Assembly (NCBI GenBank): GCA_013400975.1
Contig: WBMZ01011601.1
Location: 62,001-126,000, forward strand
Direction of reading: 5' to 3'
DNA from: Atrichornis clamosus
Lineage: Eukaryota > Chordata > Aves > Passeriformes > Menuridae
Length of the DNA: 64,000 nt
The notes under the pieces were generated by a model that was not told the origin of the DNA, made no database searches, and was given only the letters and a program-made list of their open reading frames with translations. Numbering within the stretch: position 1 is the stretch's first letter; each line of letters begins with the position of its first letter. Below, in pieces: positions 1-13,400 of this stretch. The position numbers and the translations under genes are program-made.

Positions 1-3000
1 AGAAGGGGCACTTTTTTACTTCCTTAATTACAGAAAATTACATTCCTCTGGCTCCCTCCAGCTGGACGTATGTTATGAACATCAGCGGTTTTGTGTGTTT
101 CTAGTAGTCCCATATCATATTGGCACTTAACACACTATCTAAATCTCATATCTGCAAACTTATTCTAACTTCATATACAAAGTTCTTGCTCTATGGACAA
201 CAATTTGCAATGCTCTTTATCTTTATGCCAGAATGAAAAATTTTAGGTTTGTTAACCTTAATTCCAAATTCTTACACATTGATAACTACATTAGTTCTAT
301 TAATCTGTGGTACTCTTAGGAAAATTGAAATGCTTTTCTTAGAGTCAGTATCAAAGAGAGAAGAAATGTCTAATAAATGAAAAATGGACTATGATGTGTA
401 AGATACCTGATGTGTCTCCATATACTCACAGAGATAAGCAGCCTTTGTAGAAATCTCTGTTTCCAAATGCACTATAGTCAGAAGTAAATTCTAAGTATAC
501 AAACATCTGAAAATATTTGCCAAATATAATGAGTAACACTAAAACCAAATCTGGGATTACCTAACTTTAGTGCGTTAGAGTAAAAATGCAAACAGAACTG
601 AAGCTATTGATTAGCTACCTATTTGGTAATTTTCAGCTATTAGTATACTCTTGAGAAGTTATCAAAACCTCTCTGCATAGGTGTTTTTCCAAACATTCAG
701 GGATGTATTAACAGGAATAAAATATGCAAAAGTATGCAAGATGAAGGGTTTCATCCCATTTTACCTTAGATAACATCATAGCTCAAAGCTGCAAGTAGAT
801 CTAATCAATCCTCTTTATGGAAAACTATTTCACAAGGAAGCAGATGCAAGATAAAATGTCTAGAAAATGAAAAATGGTCAGAAGAATGAGTTGATTTGAA
901 GAAGCAATTACTAAATTATTTTGGTAGAGGAAAAAGCATTAGTTAGTTTTGGCTTGTAAACCATAACAGCAACAATATCTACTTGCTTACTGATTGCGAC
1001 ATGAACAGCCCTTGCCCCCTTCAATGTAAAATGAGTGCATTTAAATTAAATCGGTGCTGATAATTCTTGCCCAATGCTTTGTGCATAAATTCACTTGTGT
1101 CCTATACTTAGATACATTTTTATGAAGACAATAATGTTGTATTTCTGCCTATTTTCTGTGGGAAGCCTAAAATGAAATACTACTCTTCTACAAACCAGAA
1201 CTGAGTAGATTCTCAGAACCTTTGCAGAATGCACTTTCAGGAGGCTTTATAAAGTTTCTTTGTATCCCTCCATTCTATTGTAATTATCCTTGGACACAAT
1301 GTGCATTTCCTATTCTTCACCGCGAGTCCATATGGGGACACAAATAATACTCCTGTTTGTTCCTGCTGTACCTAAGTAAGGAAATTCTAAGACTTTATCT
1401 GTGGTTGTAGGATGCAGACTGCATACATACTCCAGAGTTGCACTGCTTTTAGCGCTGTGTGAAAGTACATTTGCATCTTTTCACCATTTTCACCATGTCT
1501 TATCTTTTAAAACACTTCAGCCACATTCTCAGTCTTATATCCAACCAGACCATCAATTGTGCAAGTTCTGTCCCAGGCACAGAATGTACTTCCCAGTCCT
1601 GATGGCAGTATCATCTTCAATCTGTTAAATTATTACACAAAATTGTACCTGAAGAAAAACATTTAGAGATCTCATCTTCTCAAATGGCTGCAGAAAACAA
1701 TAGTTCTCTAACCTCCTATCACTTGGTTTAAAATACAAGCAAATAAATTTAAACAAACAAATTCAGTGACCTGTTACACTAATACATAATGTGTTAAAAA
1801 ACCAGTACCATGACAAATTAGAATTACTAAGAAAAACAGTTAATATTCTGGAGAAAAACGAGCACTGAAAACTTCCAAATGAATACAGACAATTCATGTA
1901 TGTACCGAGATCAAGAAGCTATAATTAAAGATTCCAAACCTTCCATTAACTTCCTCTCAAACAATTCTCACTGTATGTGTGAAAAGTTTGTTTAAAAAGA
2001 GCACAAACGCAAGAGATATTTCAATTTTTAAGAGGGTTACTGAAACAATTTTCCTTTGCAGAAGTGGAAGTTTGCTTAATTTTCCCCCCCCTGGTGCTAC
2101 TCTCCTGTACTAGTTAGTGAGGAAAACCAAGAATGAATGGCCCAACTCTTTCTCCTGTAACCTAATTACAGTAAGAAGTTACAGCAGAAAAAAATTTGTC
2201 TTGCATTAGTTGCAAAGATCACACTTGTAAAAGAAACATGTTAACTTTTTGTTTGAAAACAGTATGAGGTCACTTTAAGGACTAAGAACATTAGAAGGCA
2301 AAAGATTACAATTCCAATTTTAAGTTGAAATTCTATTTAGCAAAAATGAAACATTTTCAATAAAACCTATCATTAAGAGGAAAAATGAAATTTTGCTGCT
2401 TTTCAGCATAAAAGTTTCACTTTTGAAAAGCTAATAACCAAAATTTTCATGTGAATAGAAATTATATAGAGAAACAAGAAGCAATAAGAAATATCATGAA
2501 ATCAGCAAGTGACAGATCTTAGAGCAGCTGCCAGTCCTTCTTGAATCTTGAGTGCAATTGTTGATCAACTTTAAGCTAAGGCATGCTATTTTCTGACAGT
2601 ACATGGGGAGAATTAATATCTATTTGGTTCGTGTACAGCTTTTGAGTTTACAAATTAAAGAGCACATAAAATTAATCTTGAATCAGTTGAGAAGCCAAAT
2701 ATTTGACTTAAAACATTTTAAACTCCTGTACAATTCTATAATGATTTCCATGCTGTACACACAAACAAGAAAATTAAAACTTGTATTATCTAACAGTAAA
2801 ATGTATCAATACTGCTAATGATAAGGCACCTCCTAAATACTTACTTTGTTTGAAAAATATATTTACAGAACAACTAATGACAAAAATCAGTGAAATGCAA
2901 ATTGTTTTCAACTATTCAAGAAAAAAACCCCAATTAAATATTATGACCAGCTTAAACTACTCTCAAAATCTATTTTAAATTCTGTTGTATTTTGCATTAC

Positions 3001-3225
3001 TTTACACTAGGTATTTCAATATTCTAATTAAAATTCAATGTAAAAATTGCTTTATAACTAAAAATACTTTAAAATAATTTATAAAATTTTATTTTTGTAT
3101 AAAACTATTTAATTTTAACTTCTTTGCCCTAATCCAGTCAAGATTAAATACAATATTGTTATATCTTTATATTTTAGTCTCCAGATATTCAGAAAATAAA
3201 GAATTACAACTATTCTTTGGTAACA

Positions 3226-3239
3226 CTGCCATCTAGTGC
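3226..3239 (-). promoter_or_regulatory. CTCF-like motif 1
   Basis: On the minus strand it reads GCACTAGATGGCAG, matching 13 of 14 positions of the CTCF core consensus CCASYAGRKGGCRS; only the first base differs. It lies in the last ORC5 intron, 576 bases from a second copy in the same orientation. This is motif evidence only. Confidence 0.35.
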
Positions 3240-3801
3240 ACACTCTATTGATATGAAGCATTTCTTTGAGCTTGTTTGTTCTGTAATTTAGTCTAAGGTG
3301 GAACTATACTTTGTACAAATTATGTCTTCAGTACTACTTAACTATACTTTGGAACAATGACATTTATTTTCTTACCTGGAAAGTGTGTTAAATATGCAGT
3401 CATACTAACTTTGAAAATACTCTGTAAACTCTGTTATAGAATACATTCACATCTAGTGTATACCCAGATGCTTTTGACAGACAGAAGTAAGACAATACAA
3501 AGCTAACATCCTACACATAAACACATATGTTCCTAGAACTTTACATGAGTGTAGACAATAAATTCAAATATTACTTAGTTAAATTTGACACCTAACAAGG
3601 AAAGGCAGAAAATATTTCAGTAAATTAAAGTGGAAAGCAGGAAGATATTGAGAATTTCTAAGGTGGAAATGATATCTAAGAATCAAGTTGACAGTAGAAA
3701 ATTATTTTTACTTTTACCTATATGGAAGAGGTCAATACACAAACCCAGAGCTCTAGAGAAAAAAACATATTTACTTAATTACACTCAATTCTATGGTTAT
3801 G

Positions 3802-3815
3802 CTGCCATCTAGTGA
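3802..3815 (-). promoter_or_regulatory. CTCF-like motif 2
   Basis: On the minus strand it reads TCACTAGATGGCAG, again 13 of 14 consensus positions and in the same orientation as the copy at 3226. The flanks of the two copies are loosely alike (TTCTTTGGT versus TTCTATGGT just to the left), so they may descend from one duplicated segment. Confidence 0.35.
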
Positions 3816-4305
3816 AATGGGATACCCACTCTTCTCTGCAAGACTTAAATCTTGTACAAACGAAAACCAGTAGATACATGTACCACAGCAAACATCTTTC
3901 ACCTGTAAATACCTTATGCCCTCTGCTTCTTCTTCACCACTACATTTTTGTCATGTGTTACAAGGTGACTAACGTTAGACGTTGGACAATGAACATGTAT
4001 ACACCTAACGTGGAATGCCAACAGGCTTACAGACTTCAGTGAGAAACCAAGGAACTGATAGCACAGATCACAGTCCAGGATCAGGAAGAAGTTAGCTATC
4101 AGCAGATTTCAGACCATTACACAGATAAAGTACTGAATTCACAGCTAGTAATACAGATAAATATAACTCTGAGCGTTCAATTTAAATTACCTGTTATGGT
4201 TGTTTTCTCAATACATTTAATTAGAATGATGACTTACAAAAAACATGCAAAACTTTGTGAATTCCAGACATTAAAAGGAAATAAAGAAAGTAAGTACACA
4301 CTCAC

Positions 4306-4416
4306 CTGGGAAAATATATTTGCAGTTGGAGCAACTCTGTTGTCCACAATACTATATAATATTGCTAACAATCTGTCCAGGGGAAATGGCTTTGGCCCAA
4401 GAAGGTGATTGCTGGT
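4306..4416 (-). CDS. ORC5: ORC5 penultimate coding exon (residues 359-395)
   Basis: It encodes [20 protein letters not shown] and [17 protein letters not shown], phase 0 at both ends, with a GTGAGT donor. The family continues with a last exon of about 50 residues (winged-helix end); no match to it was seen between 1 and 4305. Confidence 0.97.
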
Positions 4417-7400
4417 CTGCAACAGAAACAACACTTTACAATCCAATAGGTCTTTCCTGGACTACAACAAGATGTTATTCTCACATCTTTTTGGCCTCTG
4501 GGGAAGCACTATAATTCACAGTAGTCTTTCATACAGCCCACTTACACATCATGGAAAACACTGAATACATGCTTACTGATCAAGAAAAGGATACAGACAA
4601 AAGCATCTATTTAATATGGCAAGTGTTCAAACTGCACAACAGGAACATTTTTGTGCTGTAACAGAGGATCTGATGCCAAATTTCCTGTCACGAGATTTAT
4701 ACATTTACTTGTCCTATTTAATGACCTTGCCCAATCTAGAGAATAAAGAGGAAAGGCTATGTTTTTTGACATTCAAAGAATCACAGAATGGCTTGTGTTG
4801 ATAGGAAGCTTAAGGATTTCTTCCAAAAAAAGGAGGCAAAACTGGACAGAGGATTCCAGATGCAGTGCAAAGAGTGCCTCGTGTAAGACTCAGAGTACAC
4901 GTGCCTCCCACAAGTTTAGCCAGCTAAAATAAAGAGTTCAGATAGTGAGCCCAAGGTCAGCTTCTTGGCTGGTAGGAGCTGCTGTATAACGAGCCAACAG
5001 TCAGCTACAAACAACTGTGTTATCAGAACTCAGCACATTTACTCAAGTTTGCATTTACGGAGCTCTTTTGCACCCTACATACCTCACACCTCAGCTGACA
5101 CTGATGAACGTTTTAGACATTACAGATTATTGTATGTAGTAACACTGCATTCACTTGTATTCAAAGCAATACAAAGTCCTGATTTTTCTATGCTAAGCAT
5201 TTTCAAAATAATCAGTTCTACAAAAAGGAGAAGTACAGTTTATAAGGCAGAACTGGGTAGTATTCCAACTCAGGCAGCCTAGTTAGGGCTACAGAGCTTT
5301 TAACCCACAGTTTCCAAAGTTCTTAGAAGGGAAATAGTGGTCTGATTTTAAGTTTGCATTTAACTCTCTCTACGTTGGCATCCAGTTGCCCATTTTGTAG
5401 GTACATTGATTTATTCTTAGTAGCAGAGCAGCCAAGATTAAAGAGGATTTTCAGGGGTATTTGTTTCAAAATGCTTCTGGGAAAGAACACCTCAAATACC
5501 CCAGCAGCACCTCGGTGGTGTTAGTCATCGGTAAAACACAACCACTCATTTCTTCAGCAAAACCAAAAGGTATTACCTATACATGTTTTAACTTTTCAAA
5601 TCCAGGAGGTGTCCCCAAAGCTACCTCTGGGCTAACAAAGCAAGCAGTGGGGAAAATCACGGAAACACATAGTCAAGACTTTAGCATGGCATCCTCAGTC
5701 AGAATGCAGACGTGGTGTGAGCTACGAACTGTACAATCACCTGCCCTTCTGCTTCTAAACATGCCAGTTCTGTGAAGCATATTTTTTATTCTCAACAGAA
5801 AAAGTCAACAAACAAACAAACAGAACAATTAAAATCAGTGCACTCCAAGCAGCTAGCAAATGCAATTAGCATGGCATAATCTCTGAAGCTCTGTTAAGTA
5901 TATAGTTACTTCAGAAATTTCTTGCTCTTAACAGCTCGCTATTTACACAGAATACTGTTTGGAACTTACAAATTATCTAAGAGGAATGCTTCACTCTAGA
6001 AAAGCCAGAAGAGTTAATTCTAAGAGAGTTTAACTTCTAGAAGAACCATTTCTTTTTTATTTCTTTGACAGAAATTCTTGGAAGAAGATAAATGGTTTAG
6101 GAATTCCTTCAAACATAACACGGTAAAGAGAGAGAATTTTACAAATCTTCTGCAATGAGGTAAGTCAGAATGCTATACAGGGTAGTATTTATAAAAATGC
6201 AAGGCACCCAACATCTCTCAGAAACAAAGATACCTTCCACAGTCAGAAAACCTGGTCAAAAAGTTTTACAACCATCAAATCAACTGTATGTGTCCTCTAT
6301 CATCTTTCTACCTCAGCAACACCGTCATCATTCAAAAAAGACTTTTCCCCAGCTGCCACTATGTGTGCTCATGCTTTTTATCTGCACTGTCAGTTTCACG
6401 TTCTGCCTGTTTACCTGGCCTAAGTCTTTCACCATCCCACAACCACAAGCCATGTATTCACATTTCAAAATTTCATGAACAAGAATTAGAACCCCAAGTG
6501 TTCTCTAAAGAGTAAAAGTTCAACCCAAACTCAATTATCTGCACAAGAGGGAGAAACTCCTTAACCTCAACTGACTGAATTTTCAACCTTTTTAGCATAT
6601 ACTTGAAGACAGAACGATACTTCTTCCCTTTTTTTTAATGCAGAAGGCATTTCCAAACTTCTAGTTGCCATATGAATCAAGCATGTTCAGTTGTAAGCTA
6701 TAAATTCTGATACAAAACAAATCCTAGACTGAAGTAGAATCAGATATACAAGATAAACTTATTTTCATTAAAAAGTGTATCAACACATTTGATCTTCCAA
6801 GAGATTGACATCTGAAAAAGTACAGTCCTGCTAAAATAGCTTCACCAGGAAGACCTCTCACTTGTCACTAAACTGGAAAAGCATCATTCCAGGACAACCA
6901 AGCAAAGAAACCCAACAAATTCTGCTTTTATCAGCAACAGGACAATTAATAGAATGAAAAAAGTCAATTTTTCCCCCTCATTCACAGGATTCACTTTTCT
7001 AATTAAAAAAACTCCATGGCCTCTGGACTGACAGAGTTAAGAATCACAAAATAGATTTTTAGTCTTGCTGTAACTAAACTTTTAAGGAAGGACTTATTTC
7101 ACCTAATGTTAGCTTCCTGCCAAGTAGGTATAGACAGATAAACCAGTTGCCTAAGTTCCCATTATAGCCAGTAGAAATCTAATCAATACAATTTGTGGTG
7201 CAATTCATCTGACTGAATGTAGAACCTACTTTAGTATGAGCCAAATCACACCCTACACTCCAATGTCTGCATCGACTGGCTCTGCACAGGCCATAAAAAG
7301 ACACTAGTTTAGGTGCAGGCACCCACTAGAGTTAGGTGAATCTGACCCGTAAATCAGTCCTTAGACAAGCCTCTCTGAGGAAAGGTATATTCACATAAAT

Positions 7401-10400
7401 TGTCACACCAACTGAAACAAATGAGTCTTTATTTACAACACTACATCTGTAATTCTTTATTGCCATATTTCAATTTCCCTCACTACAGAATTCTTTCTAT
7501 AAAAATTCTTTAAGGAATATAGAATTCTTTTTTGAGAGAAATTCCAAAATTTGGCTCCTCCACCTATGATGTCCTTTAACCACCTTTACTAAACACACTT
7601 TGTTATACACAAAAATATGGTTTTAAGAGACAATTTTATGCTACAGTTTCAATAAAATAAAAATGTCTATATCGCACAGAAATTCGTATCATATGAAACA
7701 AAAGCACCAATAATTGTTATTTATGCAATTCTGCTGTTTCTATAGTAATCAATGACACAAAACGAAATACAAAACCATAAGAAAATACCTGCTGGCAACC
7801 TCAGCTTAGAAAGATAAAATACATACCTTCTCATGTTTCTTCATGAAGTTGGTCTTTCTAATTTTCCCATGATGCTGCAAGCAACAGACAAGAGCAAAGA
7901 CAGAATCAAAACTGTCAACAAAGACTATACATGCTACAAATAGCAGTATGTTGCCCTAGGTCTACTTCTATACTACACTTCCAGTACTTGCCTTTGATGT
8001 TACTACCAATCATAATTACTATAAGCCCTAAAATTACACTATCCTTACTTCTTGCTTCATCTTGCCTCAAGCAGAGCAAAGCCAAAACACAACATGCTAA
8101 TATTTTTTAGTGACACGCGTAAGTTTTTTTTTCTTATCTAATCAGGAACTGATGAGAAGAGGTAGTAAAAATTTATTTTTAGTATGACTTCATGCCACCA
8201 TCCTCCTCATATCCTCAATCATCTAATGAAAAAGACAGATGATGGCTACCTTCATTTTTAAAATGCATCCATGTATAAAATCCGCCTGAATTTTCACCTT
8301 TTATTGACCCTATTTTAGAATTTGGATGGTACACAAGTTGGCAGAATGACAACCAGGAATTTAATCAATACAATACAAAGATAGTTCAAAGTGCATGAGC
8401 TAAATGACAAAAGGAAGGAGAAGGGGAGGATGGTGGGGTAGGGATGGGTGTTGAAGAGAGGAACATCATTTTAAAAGATGCAGCTTTAAAGCAGTCTTAA
8501 GAAAGCAAGGACTATCGAAAGAAAATAATCAAGTGCTCTTGGATCTCAACTGAAAATGTGAGGGCAAGACAAGGGCAGAAATATAGGAAATGATGTTACA
8601 AATGAATGGGTTAAAAGAAGAAACAAAAAAGATCAAGAGACATGAAACATGAAGTGTAAGTAACGTAAAACTAGTGGAGCAGTATAATATTCTTCAAACA
8701 TAGTTAAGCACTATTTCTCAAAATATCACCTGATAAGTTTTTCCACAGCCTGGAAAAGTATACCTTACTAATAAGCATACCTTATAAGCATGCTCAATGA
8801 ATCAGGGAAAAAATAACTCAAATACAGGAATTATTTTTTCATTATAATGTTTAAAATCTTGTACTTAGTATTTGTGGTCCTCAGTACTCAGCCATGTCAA
8901 AAATAACTCAGTAAGTGTGGCTTTTCTTGACTGACTTCTGAAGAGTTTAATATTAGACAGGGCTTAAGTTTACTTCAGATGATTTGTCTGATTAACAAAA
9001 GTTGTTAATTCAGTTAATACGTATCACCCACACTTAGAGAAAGCAAAGCAGTATTTTATCATGCCTTTGAAAAAATGACTGCAGTGATAACCGTAACCTT
9101 CCAGAGGGGAAAGCGATCAAGCCTGAGGTTACACAACATGGTTGGCATGGATCACAACAAACTGCATTCACACAGTTTAAAGGTTATGCTGAGATGTCCA
9201 TATGGTATATTTATAGAGATAGCCTAGCCTCTATAGGGTAGTCCAGATGAGCAACTCAATGACCATCTTCTCGTTTGCACCCCCTTTGTTTCTACTAGTC
9301 CTTAGTTAAATCACTCCAGATTTCACTTTTCACAAGACCCATAAAAACACTCATCTTGAAACTCCCCCGAAAGTGTTGGTTTTATTGGGCTTTGAGATGC
9401 AGCTATTTCTGAAGCTCAACTTTAGATCTGATGAAAGGTTGCTACCAGATGACATACAGCAAAAATGGTAACTTCTGCTTCATTAGTTTTTGGGGAAAAT
9501 ACTTAATAGCACTGATAAAAATAGTGTCACAGCCACTGCTTCGGAAACCTTAGAAGTTCATGTTTATTATACAAAAGTTTAGTAGGGTTCATGTGCAAGA
9601 GTGGAAACTTACTCAGAGATACTGAAAAAGGAGAAAGGAAAAAAATTAAGTTGAGAAGGTTGTTCAGTGAACACAAGAAAGATGTGGCACATTTTGATAA
9701 TATGCTTTACTGACTGACTCTTCTAAGCTTTCCTGTTTCTTTTCAGTTCCAAGACTGATACGCAAAAATCTGTGCAAAAACACTACTTCAGCAAATAAAT
9801 CTCTAAGAAAGAAAATGCTCTGGCCAAGTGAAAACAACAAAGCTTGCCCATAAAGAAAAGTTGTCTATCTACACTTATTACAAGTAACCCTCCACTCAGG
9901 GAAGGACTAGATAGAAGGGTGAAACACTTATAGCTTTCAATAAGGTCATACCAGTAACACAAAATCTATATTTAAACTGGAAAGGTATTAGTATATCATC
10001 ACTAGAAACTGCAGTAGCTTCTCAAAACATGTATCTACGATTTTTTTTTGAAGAGGGAAGAAAACAATTATAATTTTAGAAATGTCTTGCCCTCATTTTC
10101 TTTAGTTGCTTACACCTATCCATCATGAATACCATATATTTTTACACACATGCATATATCAATAAATACTGTAGTAGTTGGTAAAATGCATAGACAGCCT
10201 AATTGCCCAACCACTTTTCTGATATATGTCTTCCCACCTACATTTTGTCAAATTCATTACTCAAAATGAGGCCATGAGGCAGGCTTGAAGAGCATGAATA
10301 TCCTGGGTAAGGAAGAGACAGACAACAACCACAGCACTTGGCTGCAGCATGACCACAACTTAACACACCACAAAAAAAAGAAGGAAAAAGAAAATCAACT

Positions 10401-13400
10401 TGTACATGTCAAGAATTTATAGCAAATTATGTTTGTATCAAGATTTGGTAGTAACAATTAATACATTCATAAAACGTGCATTATCACCATTTCAATACAA
10501 CACATACCAGCCAATGTAACCACATCTTCTGCAAAAGCAACTACCTGTATGTTTCTCTTTCAGAAGCTTAAAACTGTATAAATAACCTAATAATGCATTA
10601 TATCACTGTACCTCATTAAAGGCCAAGGCAGTTGTGGTTTGTACCTTACTCTGGAAATTTAAGTGTGGCTTATACCTAAGAACACTGTAGTCACTTCACT
10701 AAATCCTTTCAAAACAAAGCTGTATCAACTTAGAAAAGCAAAGCACAACACTTGTCCTGCAAGTTACGCATATTTTGACATGAAGAGGATGCTGAGTATA
10801 TTAGACATTGATAATCACTAAGTGATCATTACCAATCACACTATGTGATCATAAAAGCTTCTAATCAAATCAAATGAAGCGCACACAGAAACAGAGCTCA
10901 AAATGAGTAGTTGAGGAGTTTTAACTTAGGAAATTCAGTATGCAGGAATACAGTAAACAGCACTAAGAAAGAAATCTTGTTACCTTAAGAAAGAATCTCT
11001 TATCTGTCCTAACAGGATTGTAGGAGGCAAGGTAAGCAGCTATTAGAAGAAATTTGGAGTAATAAGGAAGTTCCACGTGAGTATGTGCAGAAAGTCCTAT
11101 AAAACAAACAAACAGTTTATCAGTCATGAAAACATCCACAAACTTCAAATTAGACTTGCCTGCATTCTTTTCCTTCTCTCTTGCTCTTCTCTCATAGCTA
11201 AATGAGTAGGGCTACTTTCTCAGCCCCATTACCACAGATAAATTCAGGGAAGGGTCAAGGTGCATGGCACAAAGCCAAACAAAATTTATGTTCTGAAGCC
11301 TTTTTGGACTCATCTCAGAAACTATTTGAAGCGTCAAAGATTCATGAATCTTCAAAAAATATATATATAAAAATAATTCCAGGCTACTTTCATTTAAGGC
11401 ACTTTTTCTGGCAAACAGGGCAGATGAAGAGATGTGTTTAAATACAATAGCAATTTTTTTCTTCAAGACTCAACCTTGAGACTGCTCCAGACTGTGCTAA
11501 ACAGCTCATCCAGGAACAGGGCTGGCATGGTGAGGAAAGAAGCTGTGCTGCACTTCTGAAACATAATTCATCTCACAGTTTTTAGCCACTATTCTATTTC
11601 CTACAGTAAATGTTTTAAAATTTTAAACTTGATCCAGATGACTTTGCCTCCTACGTGCACACTTAATTAAGATTGAAGTCACACACATTAAAACACACAA
11701 GAACTACCGTTTAGTGAATATTTGTTTTCTCTCTTTTGTACTTCTACTTTTGTAAAGTACTTTTGTATTTTTTACCTTTACAGTCCCCTGCTCTTGTTTT
11801 ACACAGCTTATGCATAAGAATAGGATCATCCAATCACCTTACTTCATCACCTGGCTAACTACAGAGACCATTAAAAGGTCTCTCTCTTGCCTTCTTTGCT
11901 CAGAGGTTTTTACTTCAACAGTTTCTTGTTCTGTGAAGCACCTGCACCCTTATCTTTTAATTCACAAATATCAGCAAATAAAGATCAAGGAATTAAACAT
12001 GTTGAAAAGTTAGGATTCAGGGTCCACAGTGTAAGGAGAAGCATCCTAGATGACAGCTAGTAATGATTCCCTTTCACGTAAGCATAAAAGAACAGAAGTT
12101 TTAGTTTCATTTACGATCAAGAAATCCTCTTGTACTGCAGGCTAATTATAAAATGCAACACCAAATAAACCCTTACAGATAGACAATTTAGTTTAATACA
12201 AAAACATCTGGTTTTTCACCATTCTTCTGGTCAAACATTGCATCACACACTGAACTATTTGATGATTTATAATCACAGTAAAATTTATCAGAATTTCCTT
12301 TTCAGCATGTTGCAATCAAATGCTGTTTAACAACATGACATTTTTTCCTACTACATACACCTATGTAAATGCATTTTAAATTATGAACTTTTTGGGGTCC
12401 TCAAGTGCAAAATACTTCATGACCATCTGGGCATGGAAGAAGGGAATTTAATAAGAACACTTTGAATCAAACTCCTTTGGTCAAAAAGGAGTTGAAAAAT
12501 TATTGATCACAAACCAAATACAGGAAACAGCCTGACAATTGCAATTATCTTAAGGCCATTTAAAAATAAGTTGCTACTTTACCTACCATCTAACAAAGAA
12601 ATTATTCATCAGGTAAATAATACAAAAAGGTGTTCCCAAGCTACAAACTGGTCAAAAGACCATGTCCAACTGACATCACCAGAAAAATATTTCAGTATTA
12701 TTTCCTAAATTGTAAATGAAGGCTGACAAATATATTGAGATTCGACTTTCCAGCCTGTCTAAAGTATAATATAAACAAAGCTCTACTTGTCCAAGGAAAG
12801 AACACAGAGAACGTTTGTGATCCTGACATTCCTCTTTGCCAAGAAATCAGAACACAGGACATCAGTTTTGTTTAGGAATGTGCTAATCCAGTGCAATACA
12901 CCAAGTGTAACATTCTCTTCTCCCCACTTGGACAATTCTGCCAGTTGGCACACAGAGGTTTGACCAACAGGGGTCACGCCATTCCTCATCCATTTTTACA
13001 TATGAAATACTGATTTAAAGAAGACTGCTTTTACCAACAAAGGATCTTAGGAAAGACTACTCCCAGGATACGTGATAGGGGAAAAAATAGTCCTTTGAAG
13101 AACACCTTCTCCAAAAAACATGATTGCCCTGAACTGTAACTTAATACTAACAAGTCGCCTCATCTATGTACTTTCATTCACGTGTTCTCAGATGACAATG
13201 ACCAAGTCAAACTGAAAAGCCCATTTCACAAAACAAGACCCTACACAGTCACTATATTTGATACCTTTCAACTGCCCAGGCTCTCCACCGTCATGCTGCA
13301 AACGCTCCCATTGTGAACTGAAACACAGTAAAGCAAATATATGAGGATGAGGTGTTTGTTAGTCTTTTACAGAAAACTACCTGCTTGGTATATGTGTATT

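Larger units (their letters stand above)
1..4305 (-). other. Last ORC5 intron, 5' part (continues past the left edge)
   Basis: AT-rich non-coding DNA downstream of the donor at 4305. I looked for the final ORC5 exon on the minus strand and did not find it. The only notable content is two CTCF-like motifs (3226-3239 and 3802-3815). Short open frames here have no coding character. Confidence 0.75.

Noticed and set aside
1..4305. Search for the last ORC5 exon
   Set aside because: No minus-strand segment resembles the expected C-terminal sequence after IFSQ; it is taken to be outside the window.
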